Assembly (NCBI RefSeq): GCF_001580025.1
Contig: NZ_LSZO01000124.1
Span: forward strand, 1-43,527
From: Ventosimonas gracilis
GTDB taxonomy: Bacteria > Pseudomonadota > Gammaproteobacteria > Pseudomonadales > Pseudomonadaceae
DNA: 43,527 bases
Reading direction: 5' to 3'
Position 1 is the first letter of the stretch. Every line of letters begins with the position of its first letter. The position numbers and the translations under genes were made by a program. The notes beneath the pieces are model-generated. The model did no database searches and was not told the origin of the DNA. It saw only the letters and a list, made by a program, of their open reading frames with translations. Positions 36,136-43,527 of the stretch are shown here, in pieces.

Positions 36136-36757
36136 CTTCAAATCGCCGATAGCCGCACGTTTTCGCGGCTATCTGCCGGTCGTGGTGGACGTGGAAACCG
36201 GCGGCTTTAACAGTCAAACCGATGCACTCTTAGAAGTGGCCGCCACTTGCCTGGACATGGACGAAAGCGGCTTTTTATGCCCGGCGCACAGCTTGTTTTT
36301 CCGTGTCGAGCCTTTTGCCGGTGCCAATATCGAGCAGGCGGCGCTCGACTTTACCGGTATTCGCTTAGGCCATCCGCTGCGCATGGCGGTGGACGAAGAG
36401 CACGCGCTGAATGAGATATTTCGCAGCGTGCGCAAAGCGGTTAAATCCACAGGCTGTAAACGCGCGATTTTGGTCGGTCACAACAGCCATTTTGACCTCT
36501 CTTTCGTCAACGCGGCGGTCTTGCGCTGCGCCATTAAGCGTAACCCGTTTCACCCGTTTTCCAGCTTTGATACCGCAACCCTGGCCGGTCTTGCCTACGG
36601 GCAAACCGTGCTCGCCAAAGCCTGCGAAGCGGCGGGGATTGCTTTTGATAAAGAGCAAGCGCATTCGGCGCGTTACGACACGGAAAAAACCGCCGAACTG
36701 TTCTGCGCGGTGGTCAATCGCTGGAAGGAATTGGGCGGCTGGCTGGACGGTGAATAA
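36125..36757 (+). CDS. rnt: ribonuclease T
   Basis: A 210-residue DEDD 3'-5' exoribonuclease, starting at GTG 36125, 11 bp inside the end of pyrC. Exo motif I is [11 protein letters not shown], motif II is [14 protein letters not shown] and motif III is [14 protein letters not shown]. The Phe-rich substrate-stacking residues are also visible. RNase T trims tRNA, 5S and 23S rRNA 3' ends. The pyrC-rnt order is the Pseudomonas one. The peroxidase gene I recall between rnt and bfd there is absent. Confidence 0.96.
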   Translation: MTDDFKSPIAARFRGYLPVVVDVETGGFNSQTDALLEVAATCLDMDESGFLCPAHSLFFRVEPFAGANIEQAALDFTGIRLGHPLRMAVDEEHALNEIFRSVRKAVKSTGCKRAILVGHNSHFDLSFVNAAVLRCAIKRNPFHPFSSFDTATLAGLAYGQTVLAKACEAAGIAFDKEQAHSARYDTEKTAELFCAVVNRWKELGGWLDGE

Positions 36758-36812
36758 CCGACCACAATAACCGACAACAAAGCAAAGAATACGAAGCAGC
36801 ATCAAACAATCT

Positions 36813-36841
36813 TTGACAAGCATTCGCAATATCACTAGTAT
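36813..36841 (+). promoter_or_regulatory. bfd promoter with Fur-box-like overlap
   Basis: TTGACA (36813-36818), a 17-bp spacer and TAGTAT (36836-36841) form a near-consensus sigma-70 promoter. The spacer region 36815-36833 (GACAAGCATTCGCAATATC) matches about 12-13 of 19 positions of the Fur consensus by eye. bfd is iron-starvation induced in Pseudomonas and E. coli, so repression by Fur is plausible. Confidence 0.6.
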
Positions 36842-36868
36842 CGCGGCTATCCGTTTAGTTAGCCGCGA
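36841..36868. repeat. 9-bp perfect palindrome at the bfd transcription start
   Basis: TCGCGGCTA/TAGCCGCGA (36841-36849 and 36860-36868) with a 10-base spacer begins at the last base of the -10 box and ends 6 bp before the bfd ATG. It occupies the place of a normal Shine-Dalgarno sequence, which is not visible. It could be an operator or an mRNA hairpin. Confidence 0.6.
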
Positions 36869-36874
36869 ACTGCC

Positions 36875-37090
36875 ATGTACGTTTGTCTCTGCCAAGGCGT
36901 TACCGACAACCAAATCCGCCAAGCGGTGCACCAAGGCTGCGCCAATTTTCGTGAACTGCGTAGCCGCTTGGGCGTTGCCAGCCAATGCGGCAAATGTGCG
37001 CGCAGCGCCAAACAGCTGCTGCGCGAAACCCAACGCGAAATCGCCGCCGAACAATCGGCTTCCAGCAGCCTGTTTTTTGCACTTGCCTAA
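36875..37090 (+). CDS. bfd: bacterioferritin-associated ferredoxin
   Basis: 71 residues with the Bfd signature MYVCLCQGVTDNQIR. The four [2Fe-2S] ligands are Cys4, Cys6, Cys38 and Cys41 (SQCGKC). Bfd docks on bacterioferritin and passes electrons that release stored iron. The electrons come from the ferredoxin-NADP reductase Fpr, whose gene lies 4 kb downstream in this window. No bfr gene is adjacent. Confidence 0.96.
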   Translation: MYVCLCQGVTDNQIRQAVHQGCANFRELRSRLGVASQCGKCARSAKQLLRETQREIAAEQSASSSLFFALA

Positions 37091-37109
37091 AGGACTTGTC
37101 ACAGACTGA

Positions 37110-37136
37110 AACGCCCGCCATGCAGCGGGCGTTTTG
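37110..37136. terminator. terminator between bfd and slyB
   Basis: AACGCCCGC/GCGGGCGTT (37110-37118 and 37125-37133) forms a perfect 9-bp stem with a 6-base loop and a short T-run (37132-37135). It separates the convergent bfd and SlyB-like genes. Confidence 0.85.
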
Positions 37137-37181
37137 CGTTTTAAGACCTTGCCTTCTTCCATAAAAGGGCGACGGGTGGAG

Positions 37182-37655
37182 CTAGTAAGCGCCTTCCGTA
37201 GTCACGCGGCTGTTGCCGTTCACGCTCATGATGCGCACGCGGTCGCCGACGCGGAAAATCTCGTCTTTCTCGACCTGTTGCACATAGGCTCGCACTGCAC
37301 CGTTGTCCTCGCGCACAGTAATTTCTACGCCGTGCACACGGGTTAAGCCTTCTTCTGCTGCTGCACCCAACAGACCGCCCGCTACTGCACCGATAACCGC
37401 CATCACCAAACTGCCACGACCGCCACCCAAGGTGCTGCCGCCAATACCGCCAATGGCTGCACCGGCACCTGAGCCTATCGGCGTTTTGGTGCCTTCAATC
37501 TCTACCGGCCTTAAGGCGACGATGGTGCCCATCTGTACTTTTTGTACCTGCCGTGCGTCATCTCGGCTGTACGTGCCGCCACCCAGATTGGATTGGCAGC
37601 CGGTTATCAGGAGTAGTGCAACAAAACCAGCCGCTAATGTGCGAAGTCCAAGCAT
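37182..37655 (-). CDS. slyB: SlyB/Pcp-like glycine-zipper outer-membrane lipoprotein
   Basis: 157 residues with a lipobox at LLITGC (Cys20). A conserved SRDDARQVQKVQMGTIVALRPVEIEG block and a Gly-rich 2TM zipper (GSGAGAAIGGIGGSTLGGGRG and the following hydrophobic stretch) come next. The C-terminal VRIMSVNGNSRV is typical of SlyB. SlyB stabilises outer-membrane proteins under stress and is PhoP-regulated in enterics. In Pseudomonas a SlyB-like gene lies a few genes from pdxH; here they are adjacent. Confidence 0.88.
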   Translation of the reverse strand: MLGLRTLAAGFVALLLITGCQSNLGGGTYSRDDARQVQKVQMGTIVALRPVEIEGTKTPIGSGAGAAIGGIGGSTLGGGRGSLVMAVIGAVAGGLLGAAAEEGLTRVHGVEITVREDNGAVRAYVQQVEKDEIFRVGDRVRIMSVNGNSRVTTEGAY

Positions 37656-37710
37656 GGAAATTCTCCTTAAAACGTTGCGGATTAGACAAGCCTATCGGCG
37701 TTTTGGTTCG

Positions 37711-38370
37711 CTAGGGTGCAAGCCTTTCGCGCAGCCACTTTTCGCCGTTTAAGCGATAACGCAGGCGGTCGTGCAGGCGGCTGGCGCGGCCTTGCCAGAA
37801 TTCGATGCAGTCAGGCAGCAAGCGCCAGCCGCCCCAATGCGGCGGGCGTGGTGGATCATCGCTGGCAAAGCGCTGCTCGGTTTCGGTCAGTTGCCTTTGC
37901 AAGACTTCGCGGCTGGCAATCATTTGGCTTTGCGGCGAAGCCCAAGCCCCAATGCGGCTGCCCAGCGGGCGGCTGTGGAAATACGCATCGGATTCCTCAG
38001 GCGTTAGCCGCTCGACCTGGCCTTCAATCCGTACTTGGCGTTCCAGTGTCGGCCAAAACAGGCAAAGCGCTGCCAGCGGATTTGCCACAAGTTGCTGCCC
38101 CTTGGCGCTTTGGTAGTTGCCAAAAAAGCTAAAGCCTTTTTTATCAAAGCCTTTAAGCAATACGGTGCGGCAGTGCGGCCTGCCCTGTGCGTCCACCGTG
38201 GCAAGGCTCATCGCGTTAGGCTCAATGGGTAGTTGTTCGGTTTTGCAAGCCTGGTCAAACCATTGCTGGAACAGGGCGAGCGGCCCTGCGGGTGCATCGG
38301 CTTCGTTCAGGCCGTCCTTGGTGTAGTCGCGGCGCATGTCGGCCAGGGACGGTTTGAGGGACTGCGGCAT
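37711..38370 (-). CDS. pdxH: pyridoxamine 5'-phosphate oxidase
   Basis: 219 residues. The N-terminal substrate lid is [19 protein letters not shown]-binding blocks are [24 protein letters not shown]-like (two adjacent segments) and [13 protein letters not shown]. The C-terminal catalytic Arg/His segment is [14 protein letters not shown]. It oxidises PNP and PMP to pyridoxal phosphate with oxygen. It lies between slyB and the OmpA-type lipoprotein gene, all minus strand. Confidence 0.97.
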   Translation of the reverse strand: MPQSLKPSLADMRRDYTKDGLNEADAPAGPLALFQQWFDQACKTEQLPIEPNAMSLATVDAQGRPHCRTVLLKGFDKKGFSFFGNYQSAKGQQLVANPLAALCLFWPTLERQVRIEGQVERLTPEESDAYFHSRPLGSRIGAWASPQSQMIASREVLQRQLTETEQRFASDDPPRPPHWGGWRLLPDCIEFWQGRASRLHDRLRYRLNGEKWLRERLAP

Positions 38371-38381
38371 GGCGGCGTTCC

Positions 38382-39017
38382 TTATTCAAGTAGTTGGGAT
38401 TGGCTGTATTGGCGAAGTATATGGGGCAAAACGCTTTGCCGGGTCAGCAGCAGCTCGACCCGGCGGTTGAGTTTGCGCGCTTCCAAGTCGTCATTGGCGG
38501 CTCGTGGCATGTCCGCACCTACGCCTTTAAACAGCGCCCGACCGCGGCCAAAACCGCTTAAGCGAAATATCGACGCTACCGCTTGTGCCTGCTGGGCGCT
38601 CAGTTTTGGGGTTTTCTCGACCTGTTCGGGGTCAAGATGCCCCAAAATCAATACGCCGCTTTCTGCGTCTTCTTGCAGCAGGCGCACCAGCTCGTTGATA
38701 CGTGGCAAGGCAACCGGCAGCAGGGTATTGGCTTGCCGCTTGACGTTGAAGTAGCTGTCCACCGGAATGCTGATGGACAGCAACTCTTCGCGTCGTTCCA
38801 GTTCCAGACCGTTTTCACTGACCAGTGGCCGCAAGCGCAGCTCGTAGACATCCAAAAACGTCCGTGTTTTCTGTTGTTCCAGCAAACGCCATTGCGCCAG
38901 CGCCGCTTGCTCGTCGGCGGCTCTGGCGGCGGCCAGTTGTTCTTCGCTGGGGCCGCTGCTGCAACTCGCCAACAGCAAGGCGCAAATCAGTGCCAAAGGC
39001 AGTGTTTTGTTAATCAA
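38382..39017 (-). CDS. OmpA-like C-terminal domain lipoprotein
   Basis: 211 residues with a lipobox ending LLLASC, a coiled stretch ([19 protein letters not shown]), and a C-terminal OmpA/MotB peptidoglycan-binding domain. The domain includes [20 protein letters not shown] and [10 protein letters not shown], although the usual TGHTD core is diverged to LGHLD. It lies 11 bp upstream of pdxH and 18 bp downstream of an esterase gene, the same trio as in Pseudomonas. A role in anchoring the outer membrane to peptidoglycan is inferred. Confidence 0.87.
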   Translation of the reverse strand: MINKTLPLALICALLLASCSSGPSEEQLAAARAADEQAALAQWRLLEQQKTRTFLDVYELRLRPLVSENGLELERREELLSISIPVDSYFNVKRQANTLLPVALPRINELVRLLQEDAESGVLILGHLDPEQVEKTPKLSAQQAQAVASIFRLSGFGRGRALFKGVGADMPRAANDDLEARKLNRRVELLLTRQSVLPHILRQYSQSQLLE

Positions 39018-39035
39018 AAGAAACTCCGTTTTCAG

Positions 39036-40187
39036 TTAGGAATGAAGACAATCCATCAGCACTCGAACGAGTTGCTGTGTTCTGGGATCCATCAGGATAT
39101 AAGGGCCAAGGGTATTGCAGACAAAGCCAAAACCAAGCTCATATTCAGGGTCAGCAAAGCCGATGCTGCCGCCCGCGCCGGGGTGGCCGAAGGCTTTGCT
39201 GCTCGCGCCATAGGTGGCGTTCGGCAGCATCGGTTGGTCGAGCAGGCAGCCCAGAGCAAAACGGGTTTCTGTCAACAAGGTTAAATCTTCGCCTTGGCTG
39301 TGCTCGCGGGTCATTTCGGCGAGCAGTTCAGCCGGTAACAGGCGATCATCGAGCAGTGCGCTAAAAAAACTCGCCAGCGTGCGGGCGTTGCCGTGGCCGT
39401 TGGCGGCGGGCTGCTCCATGCGCCGCCACTCGGGTTTGTTGGTGCTGGTCATGATCGACGGCGGATTGGCAAAGGCGCGGGTGGAAAGCGCCTGTGGCTG
39501 CGTCATCATGCATTTAAGCAAGCGCTGCGCGGCGGCATCGCCCAGATTGCCTTTGGCTCTTGCAACATGGGCAATGCGCGAAAATTCGTGCGCAGGCGTA
39601 CCCAGATAAAAATCCAGGCCCAGCGGGCGGGCAATCCGTGCGCCAATGGATTGGCCTGGGCTGCGTCCATCGACTCGCCTGATCAGTTCGCCGACCAGCC
39701 AGCCATAAGTAATGGCCGCGTAGCCTTGTGCGCTGCCGGGTATCCACCAAGGCGCTTCAGCGGCAACTCGCGAGGTCATCGTGTGCCAGTCGTAGAGCGC
39801 TTCGGGCGGCAGTAGTTCACGCAGTGCGGGAAGCCCTGCGCGATGACAGAGGATTTGCCGCAAGCTGATGTGTTCTTTACCGGCGGCGGCAAATTCCGGC
39901 CAGTAGTGGGCAACAGGCCTGTCTAGGTCCAGCTTGCCTTCAGCGACTAATTGCAATGCGCAGACGGCGGTGAAGGTTTTGCTGCAAGAGAACAGGTTGA
40001 CCAGCGTATCTTCGGCCCAATCCTGACGGCGGTCTTTATCGGCAAAGCCTGCCCAAAGATCGAGCACGCTTTGCCCGCCGATTTGTACGCAGAGCGCCGC
40101 GCCGCGTTCCTGTGGGTTATTAAACAGTTCGGCAAATGCTTGTTTGAGCGGTTCAAAACGAAGGTCCAAACGGCCTTTGACTTGCAC
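39036..40187 (-). CDS. serine beta-lactamase-like esterase (family VIII)
   Basis: 383 residues, starting at GTG 40187 with AAGGAG six bases upstream. The nucleophile motif SxxK is SCSK in VNLFSCSKTFTAV. The second motif is the Tyr in AITYGWLVGEL. The C-terminal GHPGAGGSIGFADP provides the KTG-like box. There is no signal peptide, so a cytoplasmic carboxylesterase is more likely than a periplasmic beta-lactamase. It is first in a minus-strand group with the OmpA lipoprotein and pdxH. Confidence 0.9.
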   Translation of the reverse strand: MQVKGRLDLRFEPLKQAFAELFNNPQERGAALCVQIGGQSVLDLWAGFADKDRRQDWAEDTLVNLFSCSKTFTAVCALQLVAEGKLDLDRPVAHYWPEFAAAGKEHISLRQILCHRAGLPALRELLPPEALYDWHTMTSRVAAEAPWWIPGSAQGYAAITYGWLVGELIRRVDGRSPGQSIGARIARPLGLDFYLGTPAHEFSRIAHVARAKGNLGDAAAQRLLKCMMTQPQALSTRAFANPPSIMTSTNKPEWRRMEQPAANGHGNARTLASFFSALLDDRLLPAELLAEMTREHSQGEDLTLLTETRFALGCLLDQPMLPNATYGASSKAFGHPGAGGSIGFADPEYELGFGFVCNTLGPYILMDPRTQQLVRVLMDCLHS

Positions 40188-40243
40188 TTAGCACTCCTTA
40201 AGTGAGTTAGCATGCGGCGTTTATCTACCGCAAATACTTAAAA

Positions 40244-40981
40244 ATGTCGTACAGCATAGCGCCCATTGGCTTTATCCGCTGCGCTTTTAAGCAGCGTTTA
40301 ATAATCCCAAGACAGCCGCAGCTCGCCCCAGCCGCACGTGCTGTGCTGGAATTATTGCCGCCGTTTAACGCGCCTTGTGCGCTCGAAGGCTTACAAAAAG
40401 TCAGCCATGTTTGGCTGCTATTTTTATTCCACCAAAGCCTTAAAGACAAAACCCATCTGCGCGTTCGTCCTCCGCGTTTGGGTGGACAAAAGAAAATCGG
40501 CGTATTTGCCAGCCGCGCACCGCAGCGGCCGAATGGTATCGGGCAGTCGCTGGTCAAACTGGAGCGCATCGAGACGGGAAGGCTGTATTTGTCGGCGATT
40601 GACCTGCTCGACGGCACGCCGGTGGTGGACATCAAGCCCTATTTGCCTTGGGCGGACTGCCCCAGCGAGCCGGTTTACAACCATCTCGCCAGTAGCGCGC
40701 CCAAAGCGATTGCGGTGGAATGGACAGCCGCCGCGCTGGCACAGGCTAAAGCGCACGCGCTGCGCCTTGCTGAGCCGGTCGTCGAATTGATTGAGCAGTG
40801 CCTTGCGCAAGATCCAAGACCCGCTTGGCAAAAACCACTCAGCACGCAGCGCTACGGCGTGCGGCTGTGGGATTTGGAGGTGCGCTGGCACTATCCGGAG
40901 GCAGAGCTGATTTGCGTGCTGGAAGTGGTTTTCCCCACCCCCGCTCCCGCGGACGCAGATGGGGGAGGGAGTCACGATTAA
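40244..40981 (+). CDS. trmO: tRNA (adenine(37)-N6)-methyltransferase TrmO
   Basis: 245 residues. The N-terminal TsaA/YaeB domain has PIGFIRC, VSHVWLLFLFH and PQRPNGIGQSLVKLERIE, followed by LDGTPVVDIKPYLPWAD. The C-terminal half has QKPLSTQRYGV. It N6-methylates t6A37 of tRNA-Thr(GGU). The last 15 residues (PTPAPADADGGGSHD) are encoded by a GC-rich palindromic repeat (40934-40971) and look like an acquired tail. The stop codon abuts the fpr stop with no gap. It is divergent from the esterase gene. Confidence 0.92.
   Translation: MSYSIAPIGFIRCAFKQRLIIPRQPQLAPAARAVLELLPPFNAPCALEGLQKVSHVWLLFLFHQSLKDKTHLRVRPPRLGGQKKIGVFASRAPQRPNGIGQSLVKLERIETGRLYLSAIDLLDGTPVVDIKPYLPWADCPSEPVYNHLASSAPKAIAVEWTAAALAQAKAHALRLAEPVVELIEQCLAQDPRPAWQKPLSTQRYGVRLWDLEVRWHYPEAELICVLEVVFPTPAPADADGGGSHD
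40934..40971. repeat. GC-rich palindromic repeat encoding the TrmO tail
   Basis: CCCCACCCCC near 40934-40943 can pair imperfectly with GGGGGAGGGA near 40961-40970 around CGCTCCCGCGGACGCAG. It resembles the CCCTCTCCC palindromes elsewhere in the window and sits at the convergent trmO/fpr junction. Confidence 0.55.
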
Positions 40982-41761
40982 CTATTTCTCAACAAACGCG
41001 CGTTCAATCAGATAGTCACCCGGCTCGCGCATGCGCGGGGAAATCTTAAGGCCAAAGTCATCCAGCACTTGGCTGGTTTCTTCGAGCATGCTGGGGCTGC
41101 CGCAAATCATCGCGCGGTCTTCGGCCGGGCTAATCGGCGGCAGGCCGATGTCGTCAAACAGTTTGCCGCTGCGCATTAAATCGGTCAGGCGGCCTTGGTT
41201 TTCAAACGGCTCGCGGGTCACGGTGGGGTAATAGATCAGCTTCTCTTTAAGCTGCTCGCCGAAGTATTCGTTCTGCGGCAGGTGTTCGGTGATGAACTCG
41301 CGGTAGGCCACTTCGTTCACATAGCGTACGCCGTGCACGAGGATGACTTTTTCAAAGCGCTCGTAGGTCTCCGGATCCTGAATCACGCTCATAAAAGGCG
41401 CAAGTCCGGTGCCGGTGCTGAGCAGATACAGGCGTTTGCCGGGGTTTAAATCATCCAGCACCAGCGTGCCGGTGGGCTTTTTACTGATAATCAGTTCATC
41501 GCCGGGTTTGAGGTGCTGCAAACGCGAGGTCAAAGGGCCGTCTGGCACTTTAATGCTGAAAAACTCTAAATTCTCCTGCCAATTGGGGCTGGCAATCGAG
41601 TAAGCACGCATCAGCGGGCGGCCATTTTCTTGTTGCAGACCAATCATCACAAACTGACCGTTATCAAAACGCAGGCCCGGGTCGCGTGTGCAGGTAAAGC
41701 TGAACAGCGTGTCATTCCAATGGTGCACGCTCAGCACGCGCTCAACGTTCATATTGCTCAT
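40982..41761 (-). CDS. fpr: ferredoxin/flavodoxin-NADP(+) reductase
   Basis: 259 residues from ATG 41761, which matches the Pseudomonas N-terminus (ERVLSVHHWNDTLFSF). The longer open frame to 41884 runs through the promoter. The FAD motif RAYSIASPNW, NADP-binding LLSTGTGLAPFMSVI and CGSPSMLEETS are present. The C-terminal YLIERAFVEK is typical of the bacterial subclass I enzymes. Fpr reduces ferredoxins, including Bfd for iron release from bacterioferritin. It is divergent from finR, which activates it in Pseudomonas under oxidative stress. Confidence 0.96.
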   Translation of the reverse strand: MSNMNVERVLSVHHWNDTLFSFTCTRDPGLRFDNGQFVMIGLQQENGRPLMRAYSIASPNWQENLEFFSIKVPDGPLTSRLQHLKPGDELIISKKPTGTLVLDDLNPGKRLYLLSTGTGLAPFMSVIQDPETYERFEKVILVHGVRYVNEVAYREFITEHLPQNEYFGEQLKEKLIYYPTVTREPFENQGRLTDLMRSGKLFDDIGLPPISPAEDRAMICGSPSMLEETSQVLDDFGLKISPRMREPGDYLIERAFVEK

Positions 41762-41792
41762 AGAGGGAAACTCTCTTTGAAAAAAACAGGGT

Positions 41793-41821
41793 ATTGTAGG
41801 ACTTACAGTATCCGGCTGGCA
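41793..41821 (-). promoter_or_regulatory. probable fpr promoter
   Basis: On the minus strand, a poor -35 (TGCCAG, 41816-41821), a 17-bp spacer and a good -10 (TACAAT, 41793-41798). The weak -35 with an inverted repeat directly upstream is what a LysR-activated promoter looks like. Confidence 0.55.
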
Positions 41822-41826
41822 TCCAC

Positions 41827-41851
41827 AGCGTTCACCAAAAAACTGAACGCT
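41827..41851. promoter_or_regulatory. 25-bp inverted repeat, probable FinR operator
   Basis: A perfect 8-bp inverted repeat AGCGTTCA/TGAACGCT (41827-41834 and 41844-41851) with a 9-bp A-rich spacer, centred about 53 bp upstream of the predicted fpr start and 64 bp before the finR ATG. Position and symmetry fit a LysR-type activation site serving the divergent pair. Confidence 0.65.
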
Positions 41852-41903
41852 AATGATAACGCGAATATCTATCTTGAATAACACTTAAATCCTTGCCTGA
41901 ACG

Positions 41904-42803
41904 ATGAAAATCCCTCGCGTCACCCTTGAGCAATGGCGAACCCTGCAAGCGGTGGTGGATTTGGGCGGTTTTGCCCAAGCCGCTGAAGCGATGCACCGTT
42001 CGCAATCTTCCGTGAGTTACACCGTGGCAAGGCTGCAAGAACAGCTCGGCATGCCGCTGCTGCGCCTGGAAGGGCGCAAAGCCGTGTTGACTGATGCCGG
42101 TGCCATGCTGTTGCGCCGTTCGCGGCAACTGGTCAAACAGGCCAGTGTCTTGGAAGAACTGGCGCAGCAGATGGAGCAGGGCTGGGAGGCCGAAGTTCGG
42201 CTGGTGGTCGATGCCGCCTTTCCGCTCGCCGCGCTGGTGCGCGTGCTGCGCGACTTTATGCCGCAGAGCAGAGGTTGTCGTGTCAAGCTTCGCGAGGAAG
42301 TGCTCTCCGGCGTAGAAGAAGTGCTAAGCGAAGGCATGGCCGACCTTGCCATCAGCGGCGTTGCCATCACCGGCTGGCTGGGCGAGGAAATCGGCACGGT
42401 GGAATTTATCGCCGTCGCCCACCCCGAACATCCGCTGCATTTATTACAACGCCCGCTCAGTGCGCAGGATTTGGAAGGCCATCTGCAACTGGTTATCCGC
42501 GATACCGGCAGCACCGCCCCGCGTGATGCCGGTTGGCTGGGCGCGGAACAACGCTGGACGCTGGGCAGCCTCGCCACGGCAAAAGCTTTTGTCAGCAATG
42601 GCCTTGGCTTTGCCTGGCTGCCGCACCATTTAATTGAAGGCGAACTCGCCGCCGGATTGCTCAAACCCTTGCCACTGGTCGCAGGTGGCAGCCACCTGGA
42701 ATTGTTTTACCTTTACACGCACAAAGACAAAACCTTGGGGCCGGCCACGCAAATCCTCGCCAGCCTGATTAAAAGCTGCAACAATCCGCTTACGTCACCC
42801 TGA
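41904..42803 (+). CDS. finR: LysR-family regulator FinR
   Basis: 299 residues. The N-terminal winged helix-turn-helix has WRTLQAVVDLGGFAQAAEA and QSSVSYTVARLQEQLG, followed by the linker helix and a two-lobed effector domain. Divergence from fpr matches Pseudomonas finR, which activates fprA in response to superoxide and other oxidants. The operator candidate in the 142-bp intergenic region supports direct control of fpr and possibly autoregulation. Name rests on context plus sequence resemblance. Confidence 0.88.
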   Translation: MKIPRVTLEQWRTLQAVVDLGGFAQAAEAMHRSQSSVSYTVARLQEQLGMPLLRLEGRKAVLTDAGAMLLRRSRQLVKQASVLEELAQQMEQGWEAEVRLVVDAAFPLAALVRVLRDFMPQSRGCRVKLREEVLSGVEEVLSEGMADLAISGVAITGWLGEEIGTVEFIAVAHPEHPLHLLQRPLSAQDLEGHLQLVIRDTGSTAPRDAGWLGAEQRWTLGSLATAKAFVSNGLGFAWLPHHLIEGELAAGLLKPLPLVAGGSHLELFYLYTHKDKTLGPATQILASLIKSCNNPLTSP

Positions 42804-42818
42804 TAATGGCTATCTATC

Positions 42819-43379
42819 ATGCTGAAAAAACTATGGTTTTCTCTTATTTTACTGCTTGGCTTCAGCGCTTTTGCCGATGACACAGCAAACCCCAGAGTGC
42901 TGCTCGACACCAGCCTTGGCGAAATCGAACTGGAACTGAATGCCGCCGATGCGCCCATCAGTGTTGCCAATTTTCTGGCTTATGTAGACAGCGGTTTTTA
43001 CCAGGGCACGCAGTTTCATCGCGTTATCTCCGGGTTTATGGTGCAAGGTGGCGGATTTGACGAAAACCTGCAACCAAAGCAAGCGCTGGCCGCCATCCAA
43101 AATGAAAGCCAAAACGGCCTTGCCAATCGACGCGGCACTATCGCCTATGCGCGTACCGCAGACCCGCATTCAGCGACCAGCCAGTTCTTTATCAATCTGG
43201 TCGATAACGCCTACCTCAATGGCAAAGCAGGCAAACCGGGTTACACGGTATTTGGTCGCGTAATACGCGGTATGGAAGTGGTCGATAAAATCGCTAAAGT
43301 GCCGACCGGCTTGCGCAGTGGCATGGCCGACGTACCGAGCCAGACCGTGCTGATTCGCACGGCAAAAAAGCTGCAATAA
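42819..43379 (+). CDS. ppiA: periplasmic peptidyl-prolyl cis-trans isomerase (cyclophilin)
   Basis: 186 residues with a signal peptide (about 1-19, cleavage near FSAFAD). The cyclophilin core has the catalytic Arg/Phe in [33 protein letters not shown] and [17 protein letters not shown]. It speeds proline isomerisation in exported proteins. It lies 15 bp after finR on the same strand and may be cotranscribed. A palindromic repeat follows the stop. Confidence 0.95.
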   Translation: MLKKLWFSLILLLGFSAFADDTANPRVLLDTSLGEIELELNAADAPISVANFLAYVDSGFYQGTQFHRVISGFMVQGGGFDENLQPKQALAAIQNESQNGLANRRGTIAYARTADPHSATSQFFINLVDNAYLNGKAGKPGYTVFGRVIRGMEVVDKIAKVPTGLRSGMADVPSQTVLIRTAKKLQ

Positions 43380-43395
43380 GCGGGATTGATTGACG

Positions 43396-43419
43396 CCCTC
43401 TCCCGCTTGCGGGAGAGGG
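43396..43419. repeat. CCCTCTCCC-type palindrome after ppiA
   Basis: CCCTCTCCCGC/GCGGGAGAGGG is an 11-bp perfect stem with a 2-base loop, 16 bp after the ppiA stop. There is no T-tract. It is the cleanest member of the family. Confidence 0.75.
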
Positions 43420-43447
43420 AAGAGCTGTCTTTAAATACAATAATAAT

Positions 43448-43527
43448 GGGTCTTAGGAAGCAAACATGTTTTTATGGCATGATAACTTCCTGATATGACT
43501 GGTAAAAATAGGTACTTCAAACGTTCG
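43448..43527 (+). mobile_element. 5' end of an insertion sequence (partial)
   Basis: The IS begins with the 18-bp terminal repeat GGGTCTTAGGAAGCAAAC (43448-43465), the reverse complement of 70-87. A transposase start follows at 43495. The copy is in the same orientation as the one at the left end. The window stops 80 bp into the element. Confidence 0.85.
43495..43527 (+). CDS. transposase N-terminal fragment
   Basis: ATG 43495 opens a frame reading MTGKNRYFKRS up to the window edge. A short basic start with K-N-R-Y and R-S resembles the N-termini I recall from IS1595/IS1016-group transposases. Only 11 codons are visible, so the family is tentative. Confidence 0.6.
   Translation, partial: MTGKNRYFKRS

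Noticed and set aside
41762-41884. N-terminal extension of fpr up to 41884
   Set aside because: It runs through the promoter and operator. The family N-terminus begins at 41761.

Overview
The window looks like one chromosomal segment of a gammaproteobacterium in or close to the Pseudomonadaceae. SdhC/D/A/B, SucA, RNase T, Bfd, Fpr and FinR read like Pseudomonas proteins. Several small gene blocks keep Pseudomonas order: sdhCDAB-sucAB-lpd, rluC/rne, ubiG-mupP, cstA-ybdD, pyrC-rnt-bfd, esterase/OmpA-lipoprotein/pdxH/slyB, fpr/finR. The blocks themselves are shuffled relative to what I remember of P. aeruginosa. There is no plasmid, prophage or CRISPR signature.

Layout. (1) 1-87 is the 3' end of an insertion sequence. 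It abuts a truncated sensor kinase (89-370) and its OmpR-type regulator. (2) 1132-6496 is an envelope block: an LTA-synthase-like membrane phosphotransferase with a PAP2 phosphatase, a DUF1329 exported protein, a MAPEG protein and FolM. (3) 6596-11635 is an accessory catabolic cluster: an orphan TRAP binding protein, a glutamine-synthetase-like ligase, an aldehyde dehydrogenase and an iron-type alcohol dehydrogenase. I infer gamma-glutamylation and oxidation of an amino alcohol. (4) 11749-21983 is the TCA operon sdhCDAB-sucAB-lpd, interrupted by small extra ORFs and a possible decayed gene. (5) 21989-22567 holds a 267-bp MITE-like element with nested hairpins, then tRNA-Val and tRNA-Asp. (6) 22572-26040 carries mupP, ubiG, a SppA-like peptidase and rluC on the minus strand, divergent from rne with its 450-nt leader. 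(7) 29512-43379 carries gpx, fabI, radA, cstA-ybdD, pyrC-rnt, bfd, slyB, pdxH, an OmpA lipoprotein, an esterase, trmO, fpr/finR and a cyclophilin. (8) 43448-43527 is the 5' end of an IS with the same 18-bp terminal repeat as the left end.

Most genes are housekeeping: TCA cycle, RNA decay, tRNA modification, cofactor and pyrimidine synthesis, fatty acid synthesis, peptidoglycan recycling and redox defence. The less ordinary material is the gamma-glutamyl-type catabolic cluster, the MITE-like element sitting where sucCD would be expected, a family of CCCTCTCCC-type palindromes (two embedded in ORFs), a 25-bp perfect inverted repeat between fpr and finR, a palindrome at the bfd promoter, mutually exclusive hairpins upstream of gpx, and the paired IS ends. 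All names come from reading the translated sequence; no database search was possible.
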